A stretch of 38,666 bases of DNA from Thermodesulfobacteriota bacterium. Its GTDB lineage: Bacteria; Desulfobacterota; Thermodesulfobacteria; Thermodesulfobacteriales; Thermodesulfatatoraceae. Below, piece by piece: positions 29,343-37,322 of this stretch (position 1 is its first letter; each line of letters opens with the position of its first letter). A program made the position numbers and the translations under genes. The DNA is taken from positions 1 to 38,666 of the forward strand of contig JAADDY010000091.1 in the NCBI GenBank assembly GCA_013153725.1, given 5' to 3'. Below the pieces are notes generated by a model. That model saw only the letters and a program-made list of their open reading frames with translations. It was not told the origin of the DNA and ran no database searches.

Positions 29343-31524
29343 CTTCTTTTGCCAACTCTTGCAGGATTTTTCTTACCTCGCGATAGGATTGGACCTGATA
29401 CTTGGCCCGGGAGACCCCAAACCCCACCTTGATGGTGTAGGCCTCTTCCGGCATGGCTTCAAAGAGGTCTTCGTCTGTCCAGTCGTCTCCCACCGCAAGG
29501 ATGAAATCATAGTCTTTGCGCTCCAGGAAGTACCTTGCCGTTCGCCCTTTGTTGACATTGATGGGTTTTACCTCGATGACCTTGTTCCCTTCAAGGACAG
29601 CCAGGTCAAGATTCTGGGTGATGTCGTAAAGGGCGTCTTTTAGTTCCCGCGCCCGGACCGCGGAGAGTTCTGGATCTGCCCGGCGGTAATGCCAGACCAA
29701 GGCGTAGTCTTTTTCCTCGATGAAGGCCCCGGGGGTGAGATCGGCAAAGCTTTCCATGATGGGCCTTATGGCCTCTTTCCAGTCGGTGCTCAGGGGCTCG
29801 ATCATCTCCCAGCCCTTGCCGGGTTCCCTCACCCAGATCCCGTGTTCAGCTACCAGGTTGATGGGCAAGTCTCCCAGCCATCTTTCAAGGGTTTCCTTGT
29901 CTCTACCACTAATAACGACTACTTCGTTATTCGGCAATTCGGCGAGTCTTCTCAAGATCGTTCGCAGCTCTTCGTCGGGGCGAGCAGCTTCCGGGCGGGA
30001 GGCAAACCCCACCAGGGTGCCATCGTAGTCCAGGAATTCGATCCGATTCCGGGCCTTGCGAAAATCTTCTTTCATCCGGGCCAGGATCTCAGGTGTTACG
30101 CTGCGGGCCACGAATTCCTGCTGTAGTTCTTTTATCTCTCGCAGTTTGTCGACGAATTCGTGGGCCCAGCGATGGACGTCGTAACGTCTCAGGCGGTATT
30201 TCATGTAGTGGTTGCGAGAGCTCTTCTCTTCCGGGCTCATCTCAAGCGCCTCTCGCATGGCCTCGGTCATCTGGTTGAGGTTGTAAGGGTTGATGATCAG
30301 GGCCTCCCCGAGTTCGGAAGCTGCCCCGGCCATTTCAGAAAGCACGAGAACCCCGTGATCCGCCGGCGTGGTGGCCACGTATTCTTTGGCGATGAGATTC
30401 ATCCCGTCCCGGAAGGGGGTCACCAGGGCCACGTCAGCGATGTTGTAGAGGGCCGCCAGGGTAGGAAACTGGAGGGAGCGGTAGAGATACCAGATCGGGG
30501 TCCAGCCAAAGCCCCCGTGCCGGCCGTTTATGCGGCCGATGAGTTCGTCCACCTCTCTTTTGAGCAACATGTAGTGTTCCACCCGGGTGCGAGAGGGCAC
30601 CGCCACCAGGATTAGCACCACCTTTTCCTGGTATTCCGGGTAGCGCTCCAGGAGCTGATCGTAGGCTCGCAACCGCTGGGCGATTCCCTTGGTGTAATCC
30701 AGGCGGTCCACCGAAAGGATGACCTTGCGGTCTCCCACCCGGCGGCGGATACGTTTGATCTCCTGCTTGACCTCTTTTCTTTCCGCACTGTGGGCAAACT
30801 TTTCGTAGTCGATCCCCATGGGGAAGGCGTCTACCCGCAGGACACGGCTCTCCGTGGAGATGAGGCCCAAGTGGTGTTCGTAACCGAGGATTCTCCTTAC
30901 CGAACTCACGAAGTGCCTTACATAATCGTAGGTGTGGAAGCCGATGAGATCCGCCCCCAGGAGACCTTTCAGGAGCTCTTCCCGCCAGGGCAGAACCCGG
31001 AAGATCTCAAAAGACGGAAACGGGATGTGGAGGAAGAAGCCGATGGTGGCCTTGGGGAGCTTCTCCCGCAAAAGTCCCGGAAGCAGGAGCAGCTGATAGT
31101 CGTGCACCCAGATGGTGCTGTCTTCATCTGCTTCTTCGAGGACCGCTTCGCAAAACTGGCGGTTTACACGGCGATATGCCTCCCAGAGCTTCTGGTCGAA
31201 GACGGCGTACTGCAGGAAATAGTGAAAAAGGGGCCAGAGGGTCTTGTTCGAGAAGCCGTAATAGAAGTTTTCGATCTGGCGCTGGGTGAGGAAGACGGGC
31301 TTACAGGAGAGCTCGGCAAGCTTGGCAACGACCTCTTCTTCCCGCCCCCTTATGGATTCCAGCGAAATTCCTGGCCAGCCCAGCCAGACCCCACCGGTTT
31401 CTTTGTAAAAGGAACCCAGCCCCGTGGCCAACCCCCCGGCGCTGGGCTGGAAGGAAAGTTTTCCTTCGCGCTTGGAGACGGTGACCGGGAGGCGGTTTGA
31501 GACGATGATCATTCGACCGGCCAT
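29335..31524 (-). CDS. otsAB: Bifunctional trehalose-6-phosphate synthase / trehalose-6-phosphate phosphatase (OtsA-OtsB fusion)
   Basis: MIIVSNRLPVTVSKREGKLSFQPSAGGLATGL; WVHDYQLLLLPGLLREKLP; HAD motif FLDYDGTLVGF and AVGDDWTDEDLFEAMP. Confidence 0.95.
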   Translation of the reverse strand: MAGRMIIVSNRLPVTVSKREGKLSFQPSAGGLATGLGSFYKETGGVWLGWPGISLESIRGREEEVVAKLAELSCKPVFLTQRQIENFYYGFSNKTLWPLFHYFLQYAVFDQKLWEAYRRVNRQFCEAVLEEADEDSTIWVHDYQLLLLPGLLREKLPKATIGFFLHIPFPSFEIFRVLPWREELLKGLLGADLIGFHTYDYVRHFVSSVRRILGYEHHLGLISTESRVLRVDAFPMGIDYEKFAHSAERKEVKQEIKRIRRRVGDRKVILSVDRLDYTKGIAQRLRAYDQLLERYPEYQEKVVLILVAVPSRTRVEHYMLLKREVDELIGRINGRHGGFGWTPIWYLYRSLQFPTLAALYNIADVALVTPFRDGMNLIAKEYVATTPADHGVLVLSEMAGAASELGEALIINPYNLNQMTEAMREALEMSPEEKSSRNHYMKYRLRRYDVHRWAHEFVDKLREIKELQQEFVARSVTPEILARMKEDFRKARNRIEFLDYDGTLVGFASRPEAARPDEELRTILRRLAELPNNEVVVISGRDKETLERWLGDLPINLVAEHGIWVREPGKGWEMIEPLSTDWKEAIRPIMESFADLTPGAFIEEKDYALVWHYRRADPELSAVRARELKDALYDITQNLDLAVLEGNKVIEVKPINVNKGRTARYFLERKDYDFILAVGDDWTDEDLFEAMPEEAYTIKVGFGVSRAKYQVQSYREVRKILQELAKEDA

Positions 31525-31562
31525 AGATTAATGCTAAGTTTAACCGCCCCCTTTGCCAAGTG

Positions 31563-33359
31563 TTAAGACTTTTTCTCCTTCTCAATTTCCCATCCCGGCA
31601 GCAGATGAAGCTCCGTTAGCTGGGTCATGCTTACGGGAGCAGGCGCACCGGTCAGAAGACACTGAGCGCGCTGGGTCTTCGGGAAGGCGATCACCTCGCG
31701 GATACTCCTGCGCCCCAGCATGAGCATCACCAGCCGGTCGAAGCCGAAGGCAAAGCCTCCGTGCGGTGGAGCACCGTATTCCAGCGCCTCCAGCAAGAAG
31801 CCGAACTTTTCCCGGGCCTCCTCCGGGCTTATCTTGAGGAGCTTGAAGACCCTTTCCTGGATATCTGGCCGGTGGATACGGATGCTCCCCCCGCCCACTT
31901 CGATGCCGTTGAGGACCAGGTCATAGGCCCGGGAACGTACTTTCTCCGGGGCCTCTTCGAGAAGATCCAGGTCTTCCTCCTTGGGGGAGGTGAAGGGGTG
32001 GTGCATGGCCACGAAGCGACCCTCGTCTTCGTCCCATTCCACCAGGGGAAAGTCCACCACCCAGCAAAACTTGAATTCTCCCTCGGGGATGAGCTTCAGC
32101 CGGCGAGCGAGTTCCACCCGGAGCTCGGAAAGGACCTCGTTCACCACCTCGGGCCGATCCGCCACGAAGAAGATGGTGCTTCCAGGGGAGGGGGAGAGGG
32201 TTTCAAGCAGACCCTGAATCTCTTCCTCGCCGAAGAATTTCACGATGGGGGACTGGAGCTCGTTGTTTTCTTTCACTTTGATCCAGGCGAGCCCTTTGGC
32301 GCCAAGCTCGTTGGCAAAGGCGGTGAGGTCGTCGAGCTCTTTGCGGGAGAAATCTCCCGGCACGCAGAGCCCTTTGATCAGGCCACCTTTTTTGACCACG
32401 TCGGCAAAGACCCGGAACTTGGTCTTCTCAAAGATGGGGGTGAGGGTCTTGAGTTCCAGCCCGAAACGGAGGTCCGGCCGGTCGGTGCCGTACTTCTCAA
32501 GGGCCTCCTGATAGGTGAGCACGGGGAAGGGGCGCTCGAGTTCGAGGCCCAGAGTTTCCTTGAAGACCTGACAGACCAGGGCTTCCAGGAGATCCATCAC
32601 GTCTTTTTCCGTGACGAAGGACATCTCCAGATCAAGCTGGGTGAATTCTGGTTGACGGTCGGCACGGAGATCTTCGTCCCGGAAGCAGCGCACGATCTGG
32701 TAATAGCGATCAAAGCCGGCCACCATGAGGATCTGTTTGAAGAGCTGGGGCGACTGGGGAAGGGCGTAGAATTTCCCGGGGTAAAGTCTGCTCGGGACGA
32801 GATAGTCCCGCGCCCCTTCCGGGGTGCTCTTGGTGAGGAAGGGGGTTTCCACCTCGATAAAACCCGCCTGCTCCAGAAAATGGCGTGCTGCCCGGGCTAC
32901 CTGATGACGAAAACGCAGGGCCTCCATCATGTGGGGACGTCTCAGGTCGAGATAGCGGTAGCGGAGGCGATGCACCTCCGAGACCTCCACCTCTTCGTCA
33001 AGGGGGAAAGGAGGGGTCTTGGAGGTGTTCAGGATCCGAAGATCGTAGGCTTCGACCTCGATCTCCCCGGTGGGGATTTTGGGGTTTTCCATCCCTTCGG
33101 GGCGCCTTCTCACCTTTCCCTTGATGGCAATGCAATACTCGGCACGCAGCCGATGAGCGTGCGCGTGGGTTTCGGGGTTGATCTCCGGTTCGAAGACCAC
33201 CTGGGTGATTCCTTCGCGATCCCTCAAATCTATGAAGATGACGCCTCCGTGATCACGGCGTCTTAAGACCCAGCCCATGAGGGTGACGTCCTGGCCGATG
33301 TGGTCTGCCCGGAGTTCACCACAGTGATGGGTGCGCTTCCAATCTCCTAAAAGGTCCAT
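31563..33359 (-). CDS. aspS: Aspartyl-tRNA synthetase (bacterial type)
   Basis: MDLLGDWKRTHHCGELRADHIGQDVTLMGWVLRRRDHGGVIFIDLRDREGITQ; RCFRDEDLRADRQPEFTQLDLEMSF; GFDRLVMLMLG. Confidence 0.98.
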   Translation of the reverse strand: MDLLGDWKRTHHCGELRADHIGQDVTLMGWVLRRRDHGGVIFIDLRDREGITQVVFEPEINPETHAHAHRLRAEYCIAIKGKVRRRPEGMENPKIPTGEIEVEAYDLRILNTSKTPPFPLDEEVEVSEVHRLRYRYLDLRRPHMMEALRFRHQVARAARHFLEQAGFIEVETPFLTKSTPEGARDYLVPSRLYPGKFYALPQSPQLFKQILMVAGFDRYYQIVRCFRDEDLRADRQPEFTQLDLEMSFVTEKDVMDLLEALVCQVFKETLGLELERPFPVLTYQEALEKYGTDRPDLRFGLELKTLTPIFEKTKFRVFADVVKKGGLIKGLCVPGDFSRKELDDLTAFANELGAKGLAWIKVKENNELQSPIVKFFGEEEIQGLLETLSPSPGSTIFFVADRPEVVNEVLSELRVELARRLKLIPEGEFKFCWVVDFPLVEWDEDEGRFVAMHHPFTSPKEEDLDLLEEAPEKVRSRAYDLVLNGIEVGGGSIRIHRPDIQERVFKLLKISPEEAREKFGFLLEALEYGAPPHGGFAFGFDRLVMLMLGRRSIREVIAFPKTQRAQCLLTGAPAPVSMTQLTELHLLPGWEIEKEKKS

Positions 33360-33502
33360 GGCATTCCCCTCTTCTCTGCTTTTGGGGCATAAGGTTTAGT
33401 CCCTTTGGGACCGCTCTTCAAGCGTTTCTTCCAAGAAAGCAATCTGTTAAAAGGAAGTAAGGCTATGCTCGTTCAAAAAATTCATGGAAGAAGGAGGGGA
33501 CG

Positions 33503-34054
33503 ATGGCCAGAGTAGCGCTCCTTTTGGCACCCGGGTTTGAGGAGCTGGAGGCGGTCACGGTGGTAGATGTCCTGCGTCGGGGAGGAGTCGACGTGGTGAT
33601 CGCTGGCCTTGAAGAAGGGCCAATTCCAAGTGCCCGCAACGTAAAGATTGTTCCGGACACCACCATCGAGGCCCTGAATCCGGAGGAGATCGATCTCGTG
33701 GTCTTGCCTGGAGGGATTCCCGGGGTGGAAAACCTCAAAAAAGACCCGCGGGTTAAGGAACTCTTGACCAGGGTTCGCGAGAAGGGCAAGAAGTGCGCGG
33801 CCATCTGTGCCGCTCCGGGGGCGCTTGCGGCTTTCGGCCTCCTCGAAGGCCGCAAAGCCACCATTTATCCCAGCCTCAAAGATGAGCTCAAGGGAGCCCA
33901 GCCGGAAGATGCTCCCGTGGTGGTGGACGGAGACATCATCACCAGCCAGGGCCCGGGGACAGCGATGCCCTTCGCCTTCAAGCTGCTAGAAATTCTTGCC
34001 GGGCGTGAGAAGGCTCAGGAGATCGCCAGGCAAATGCTGGTCTCCTGGCCTTAA
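33503..34054 (+). CDS. DJ-1/PfpI family protein
   Basis: VALLLAPGFEELEAVTVVDVLRRGGVDV; nucleophile elbow CAAICAAPGALA. Confidence 0.93.
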   Translation: MARVALLLAPGFEELEAVTVVDVLRRGGVDVVIAGLEEGPIPSARNVKIVPDTTIEALNPEEIDLVVLPGGIPGVENLKKDPRVKELLTRVREKGKKCAAICAAPGALAAFGLLEGRKATIYPSLKDELKGAQPEDAPVVVDGDIITSQGPGTAMPFAFKLLEILAGREKAQEIARQMLVSWP

Positions 34055-34668
34055 GAGGGAAGATATTCTTCCAGGACGGGGAGCAGCGCCTTGACGAATT
34101 CCTGGAGGAAGGCGTCTGCTCCCGGAGTGTCTTTGGTAATCAGACGCACCAGGGCCCCGTCCGAGCGCCTCTTGAAGAGGCGGTCAAACAGGAGATAGAG
34201 CCGGTCGCGGTATTCGTCTGCCACGATACGCCCCCGGCCCTGGTACCAGTAGTAAACGAGGAGTTTTCTCTCTCCCTTCTGCAAAACGAACCGGTTGACG
34301 GGAATTTCCCCTCGGGGAGTCTTGATGATGATGATCTCGTCAGAGGTTGGAAGCCACCCTCCTCCCGGCATGCAGTGTTTCGGGGAGTGGATCATGGCCC
34401 CCTCTTGCTGTTCCTCAAAGAAGCCGATGTAGAGGCTTACACACCGGTTTCCCTTGCAGTAATCCCACATGATGTAATCGTCCACCCCGAGGACCTTTTC
34501 CACCTTGGGGCTCATGCGACTTGACCCTTTAAAGTGAAAACCGTCTATTTCTTTGGGGAAAAGGGCGAGAGATTTCTTGAGGGGAATGGGGTGCTGGGTG
34601 CTTACCCCCTCAAGGAGAAGGGAAAAGGCCAACAGTAAGACGACGAGTAGAAGGGCTTTTTTGATCAT
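34051..34668 (-). CDS. epsI: Exosortase-associated EpsI family protein
   Basis: MIKKALLLVVLLLAFSLLLEGV...; IHSPKHCMPGGGWLPTSDE; LLVYYWYQGRGRIVADEYRDRLYLL. Confidence 0.85.
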   Translation of the reverse strand: MIKKALLLVVLLLAFSLLLEGVSTQHPIPLKKSLALFPKEIDGFHFKGSSRMSPKVEKVLGVDDYIMWDYCKGNRCVSLYIGFFEEQQEGAMIHSPKHCMPGGGWLPTSDEIIIIKTPRGEIPVNRFVLQKGERKLLVYYWYQGRGRIVADEYRDRLYLLFDRLFKRRSDGALVRLITKDTPGADAFLQEFVKALLPVLEEYLPS

Positions 34669-35507
34669 TTCTTGGCCACCAGAAAATGTAGGGCAAAGAC
34701 CAGAAGAATCGAGAGCCCAAAGACCAGTATACCCGAAAAGGTGTGAAAGAACCCTTCCGCGGCCTTGGCTCCAAAGTGGTACGAAAGTATCCCCGTGATG
34801 AAAACTCGCAAGACGTTCACCCCGATGGCAATGGGGATGGAGGCCAGGATGAGGACGACTCGCCAGAGGTTCGAACGCATGAAATAGGCGAGGATGCTGC
34901 AGATGGCCAGGAGCGAGATCAGAGAGCGGATTCCGCTGCAGGCGTCCACCACCTCGAGGACCATGTTGGGAAGAACGATAATGTTTCCATCGCGGTAGAC
35001 CGAATAACCCAGCATTTGGAGGAGATGAGTGGCTACCTTGGAGGCGAAAAGTTTGAGCGGAAAGGTGAGAGTGTTGTAGATGATGTAAGGGATGGGGATG
35101 GCCAACACGTTTATCCAGACCGGGAAGAAGATCTTCTTGGCAAGGGGCCAGCCGCAAAGGAAGATGATCCCGCCGTAGAGCACCACCAGAAAGGAAAACC
35201 TCTGGGTGAACTGTTCTCCGGCAATCCATCCAAGGAGGAACAAGGCAAGCCCTGCCAGAGTCAGAATCAGCCCCCACCAAGAGCCCTTGAGGGGAATCCG
35301 GGCCAGCTCGTGCCGTTTGACCCACAGAAGATAGGCGGAAAAGGCGGGCAGGAGAAAGCCGTGAGAGTAGTTGGGATCGTGCCACCAGTCGTGGACCAGC
35401 CCTTTGAGGACGGGGAAGTAGAGATAGACGAGGGCCGCCCCAAAGAGGAGAAGGGAGATGGTCTTTTCCCGTGCCGGATTCAGGATTTTTTCTGCTTTAG
35501 CTTCCAT
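34665..35507 (-). CDS. xrt: Exosortase/archaeosortase-family transpeptidase
   Basis: Multi-TM; catalytic triad context LEVVDACSGIRSLISLLAI ... GVNVLRVFITG ... GFFHTFSGILVF; start trimmed from ORF 35579. Confidence 0.92.
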   Translation of the reverse strand: MEAKAEKILNPAREKTISLLLFGAALVYLYFPVLKGLVHDWWHDPNYSHGFLLPAFSAYLLWVKRHELARIPLKGSWWGLILTLAGLALFLLGWIAGEQFTQRFSFLVVLYGGIIFLCGWPLAKKIFFPVWINVLAIPIPYIIYNTLTFPLKLFASKVATHLLQMLGYSVYRDGNIIVLPNMVLEVVDACSGIRSLISLLAICSILAYFMRSNLWRVVLILASIPIAIGVNVLRVFITGILSYHFGAKAAEGFFHTFSGILVFGLSILLVFALHFLVAKK

Positions 35508-37222
35508 GAACGGATCTCGCGGAGATATTTTTTGAAACCCTTGTAATCGAGAGTGTTGAGGACGTCTTCCTTCTCGCACCAGCCCCGGCGGGCCACCGCT
35601 ACCCCCAGGTGGAGATAGTTCATCTGGTCCGGGATATGGGCGTCGGTCCCGATGAGGAGCTTCACCCCTGCTTCTTTGGCGGCCCGGGTGTGGATGTCGT
35701 TGAGGTCAAGCCTCTTATAGTAGGCGTTTATTTCAAGGGCGGTCTTGGTCTCTTTGGCGGTGGCTATGAGGCGGTCCATATCTACCGGGTATGGTTCTCT
35801 TTCTCCCAGGAGCCTTCCGGTGGGGTGCCCGATGCAATGCACAAAGGGGTTTTTCATGGCCGCGATGAGGCGGCTGGTGATGTTCTCTTCGTCTTGTTTG
35901 AAACCACTGTGAATGGAAGCGATCACCAGGTCGAATTCCGCAAGGATTTCATCCGGATAATCTAAACTACCATCCGAGAGGATGTCTACCTCTGTGCCAC
36001 AAAGGAGTTTCACGTCTTTTGAGCGTTTGTTGAAGGCCTCGATGGCCTTTTTCTTTTCCATTATCTTTTCAATCGGAACTCCGCCGGCGACTTTTAAACC
36101 CTGCGAGTGGTCGCAGATTCCCACCCATTTGAGCCCCAGTTTGCGGGCGTAGGCCCCTATCTCTTCGATGGAGGCGCTTCCATCGCTGAACTTGGAGTGT
36201 ACGTGGGAGTCTCCCACCACCTCGTCGTAACCCACGAGTTTCGGGAGTTTGCCGGCCAGGGCGGCTTCGATCTCTCCGCGGTCTTCCCGGAGTTCCGGTG
36301 GTATCCAGGGAAGCCCCACCGCGGCGAAGACCTCTTCCTCCTCCTTGCCGCCGATACGCTCCTGCCCGCGGAAGATCCCGTATTCGTTGATCTTGAGCCC
36401 TCTCTGGACCCCAAGCTCCCTGATGCGGATATTGTGTGCCTTGGAACCGGTGAAATAGGCGAGCGCCGCCCCGTAGCACTCCGGATCTACGACGCGGAGA
36501 TCCACCTGAATGCCCTGCTTGAGCCTCACGCTGGTCTTGGTCTCACCCCGCACGATGACTTCTTCTACCATGGGCAGGGAGACAAAGACCTCCATCACCT
36601 TGAGATGGTCCTTAGAGGTTACCAGGATGTCGATGTCTTTTACGGTTTCACGCCGGCGTCTGATGCTTCCGGCGATGTCGATCCGATCCACCGGGCTCTT
36701 CTTGCGCAAAAGGCTCACGATCTCCTCAGCCCAGGGCAGCACCAGCCCCAGGGGGAGCCGGCCGCGTTTCTGCTTGAGGAGCTTGATCCCCTTCAGGATG
36801 TTCTCCTCGGTTTTGGGGCCAAAGCCCGGGAGCTTTGAGAGACGGTGCTCCAGGCAGGCCTTCTCCAGTTCCTCGATGGTCTTGATGCCAAGCTTCTCAT
36901 AGACGATTTTGGCCTTCTTGGGGCCAAAGCCTGGTATTTCCAGAAACTTGAGGAGCTCGGGGGGGATTTCACGCTTGAGTTCTTCGTATTTTTGCAGGGT
37001 TCCGGTCTCAAGGATTTCCTTGATCTTCTGGGCCAGGTCTTTCCCGATGCCGGGGATGCGTTCGAGTTTCCCCTGTGCGGCGAGTTCTTCGACGTCCACG
37101 GTGAGGGCCTCGATGTTCTGAGCCGCACGCTGATAGGCCCGGATACGGTAGGGGTTGTCTCCCTTTATTTCGAGCAAAGCCGCCACTTTCCGGAAGATTT
37201 CTGCCACCTCTTTGTTTTTCAT
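35480..37222 (-). CDS. polX: DNA polymerase/3'-5' exonuclease PolX (Pol X + PHP domain)
   Basis: HhH motifs IPGIGKDLAQKIKEI; GSIRRRRETVKDIDILV; PHP GDSHVHSKFSDGSASIEEIG ... GTDAH; start trimmed from ORF 37276. Confidence 0.95.
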   Translation of the reverse strand: MKNKEVAEIFRKVAALLEIKGDNPYRIRAYQRAAQNIEALTVDVEELAAQGKLERIPGIGKDLAQKIKEILETGTLQKYEELKREIPPELLKFLEIPGFGPKKAKIVYEKLGIKTIEELEKACLEHRLSKLPGFGPKTEENILKGIKLLKQKRGRLPLGLVLPWAEEIVSLLRKKSPVDRIDIAGSIRRRRETVKDIDILVTSKDHLKVMEVFVSLPMVEEVIVRGETKTSVRLKQGIQVDLRVVDPECYGAALAYFTGSKAHNIRIRELGVQRGLKINEYGIFRGQERIGGKEEEEVFAAVGLPWIPPELREDRGEIEAALAGKLPKLVGYDEVVGDSHVHSKFSDGSASIEEIGAYARKLGLKWVGICDHSQGLKVAGGVPIEKIMEKKKAIEAFNKRSKDVKLLCGTEVDILSDGSLDYPDEILAEFDLVIASIHSGFKQDEENITSRLIAAMKNPFVHCIGHPTGRLLGEREPYPVDMDRLIATAKETKTALEINAYYKRLDLNDIHTRAAKEAGVKLLIGTDAHIPDQMNYLHLGVAVARRGWCEKEDVLNTLDYKGFKKYLREIRSWKLKQKKS

Positions 37223-37322
37223 CTTTCCCCCTCGTAAAAACTTGTCTAAACCCGCCAAATATGCGACAGACTTCACATAAGAATTCTTTTCTCATCTAAA
37301 GAGCTAAACTTGGGGGCGGTCT

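Noticed and set aside
31761-33266. 501-aa plus-strand ORF
   Set aside because: Fully antisense to well-supported aspS; codon-bias shadow ORF with no recognisable domain.
33399-33411. Short hairpin GTCCC-TTT-GGGAC upstream of the DJ-1 gene
   Set aside because: Only 5 bp with a 3-nt loop and no T-tract; too short to support a regulatory claim.
34669-35385. N-terminal part of the 444-aa ORF 34051..35385 upstream of EpsI
   Set aside because: Out-of-frame reading through the exosortase gene; the real EpsI starts at 34668.
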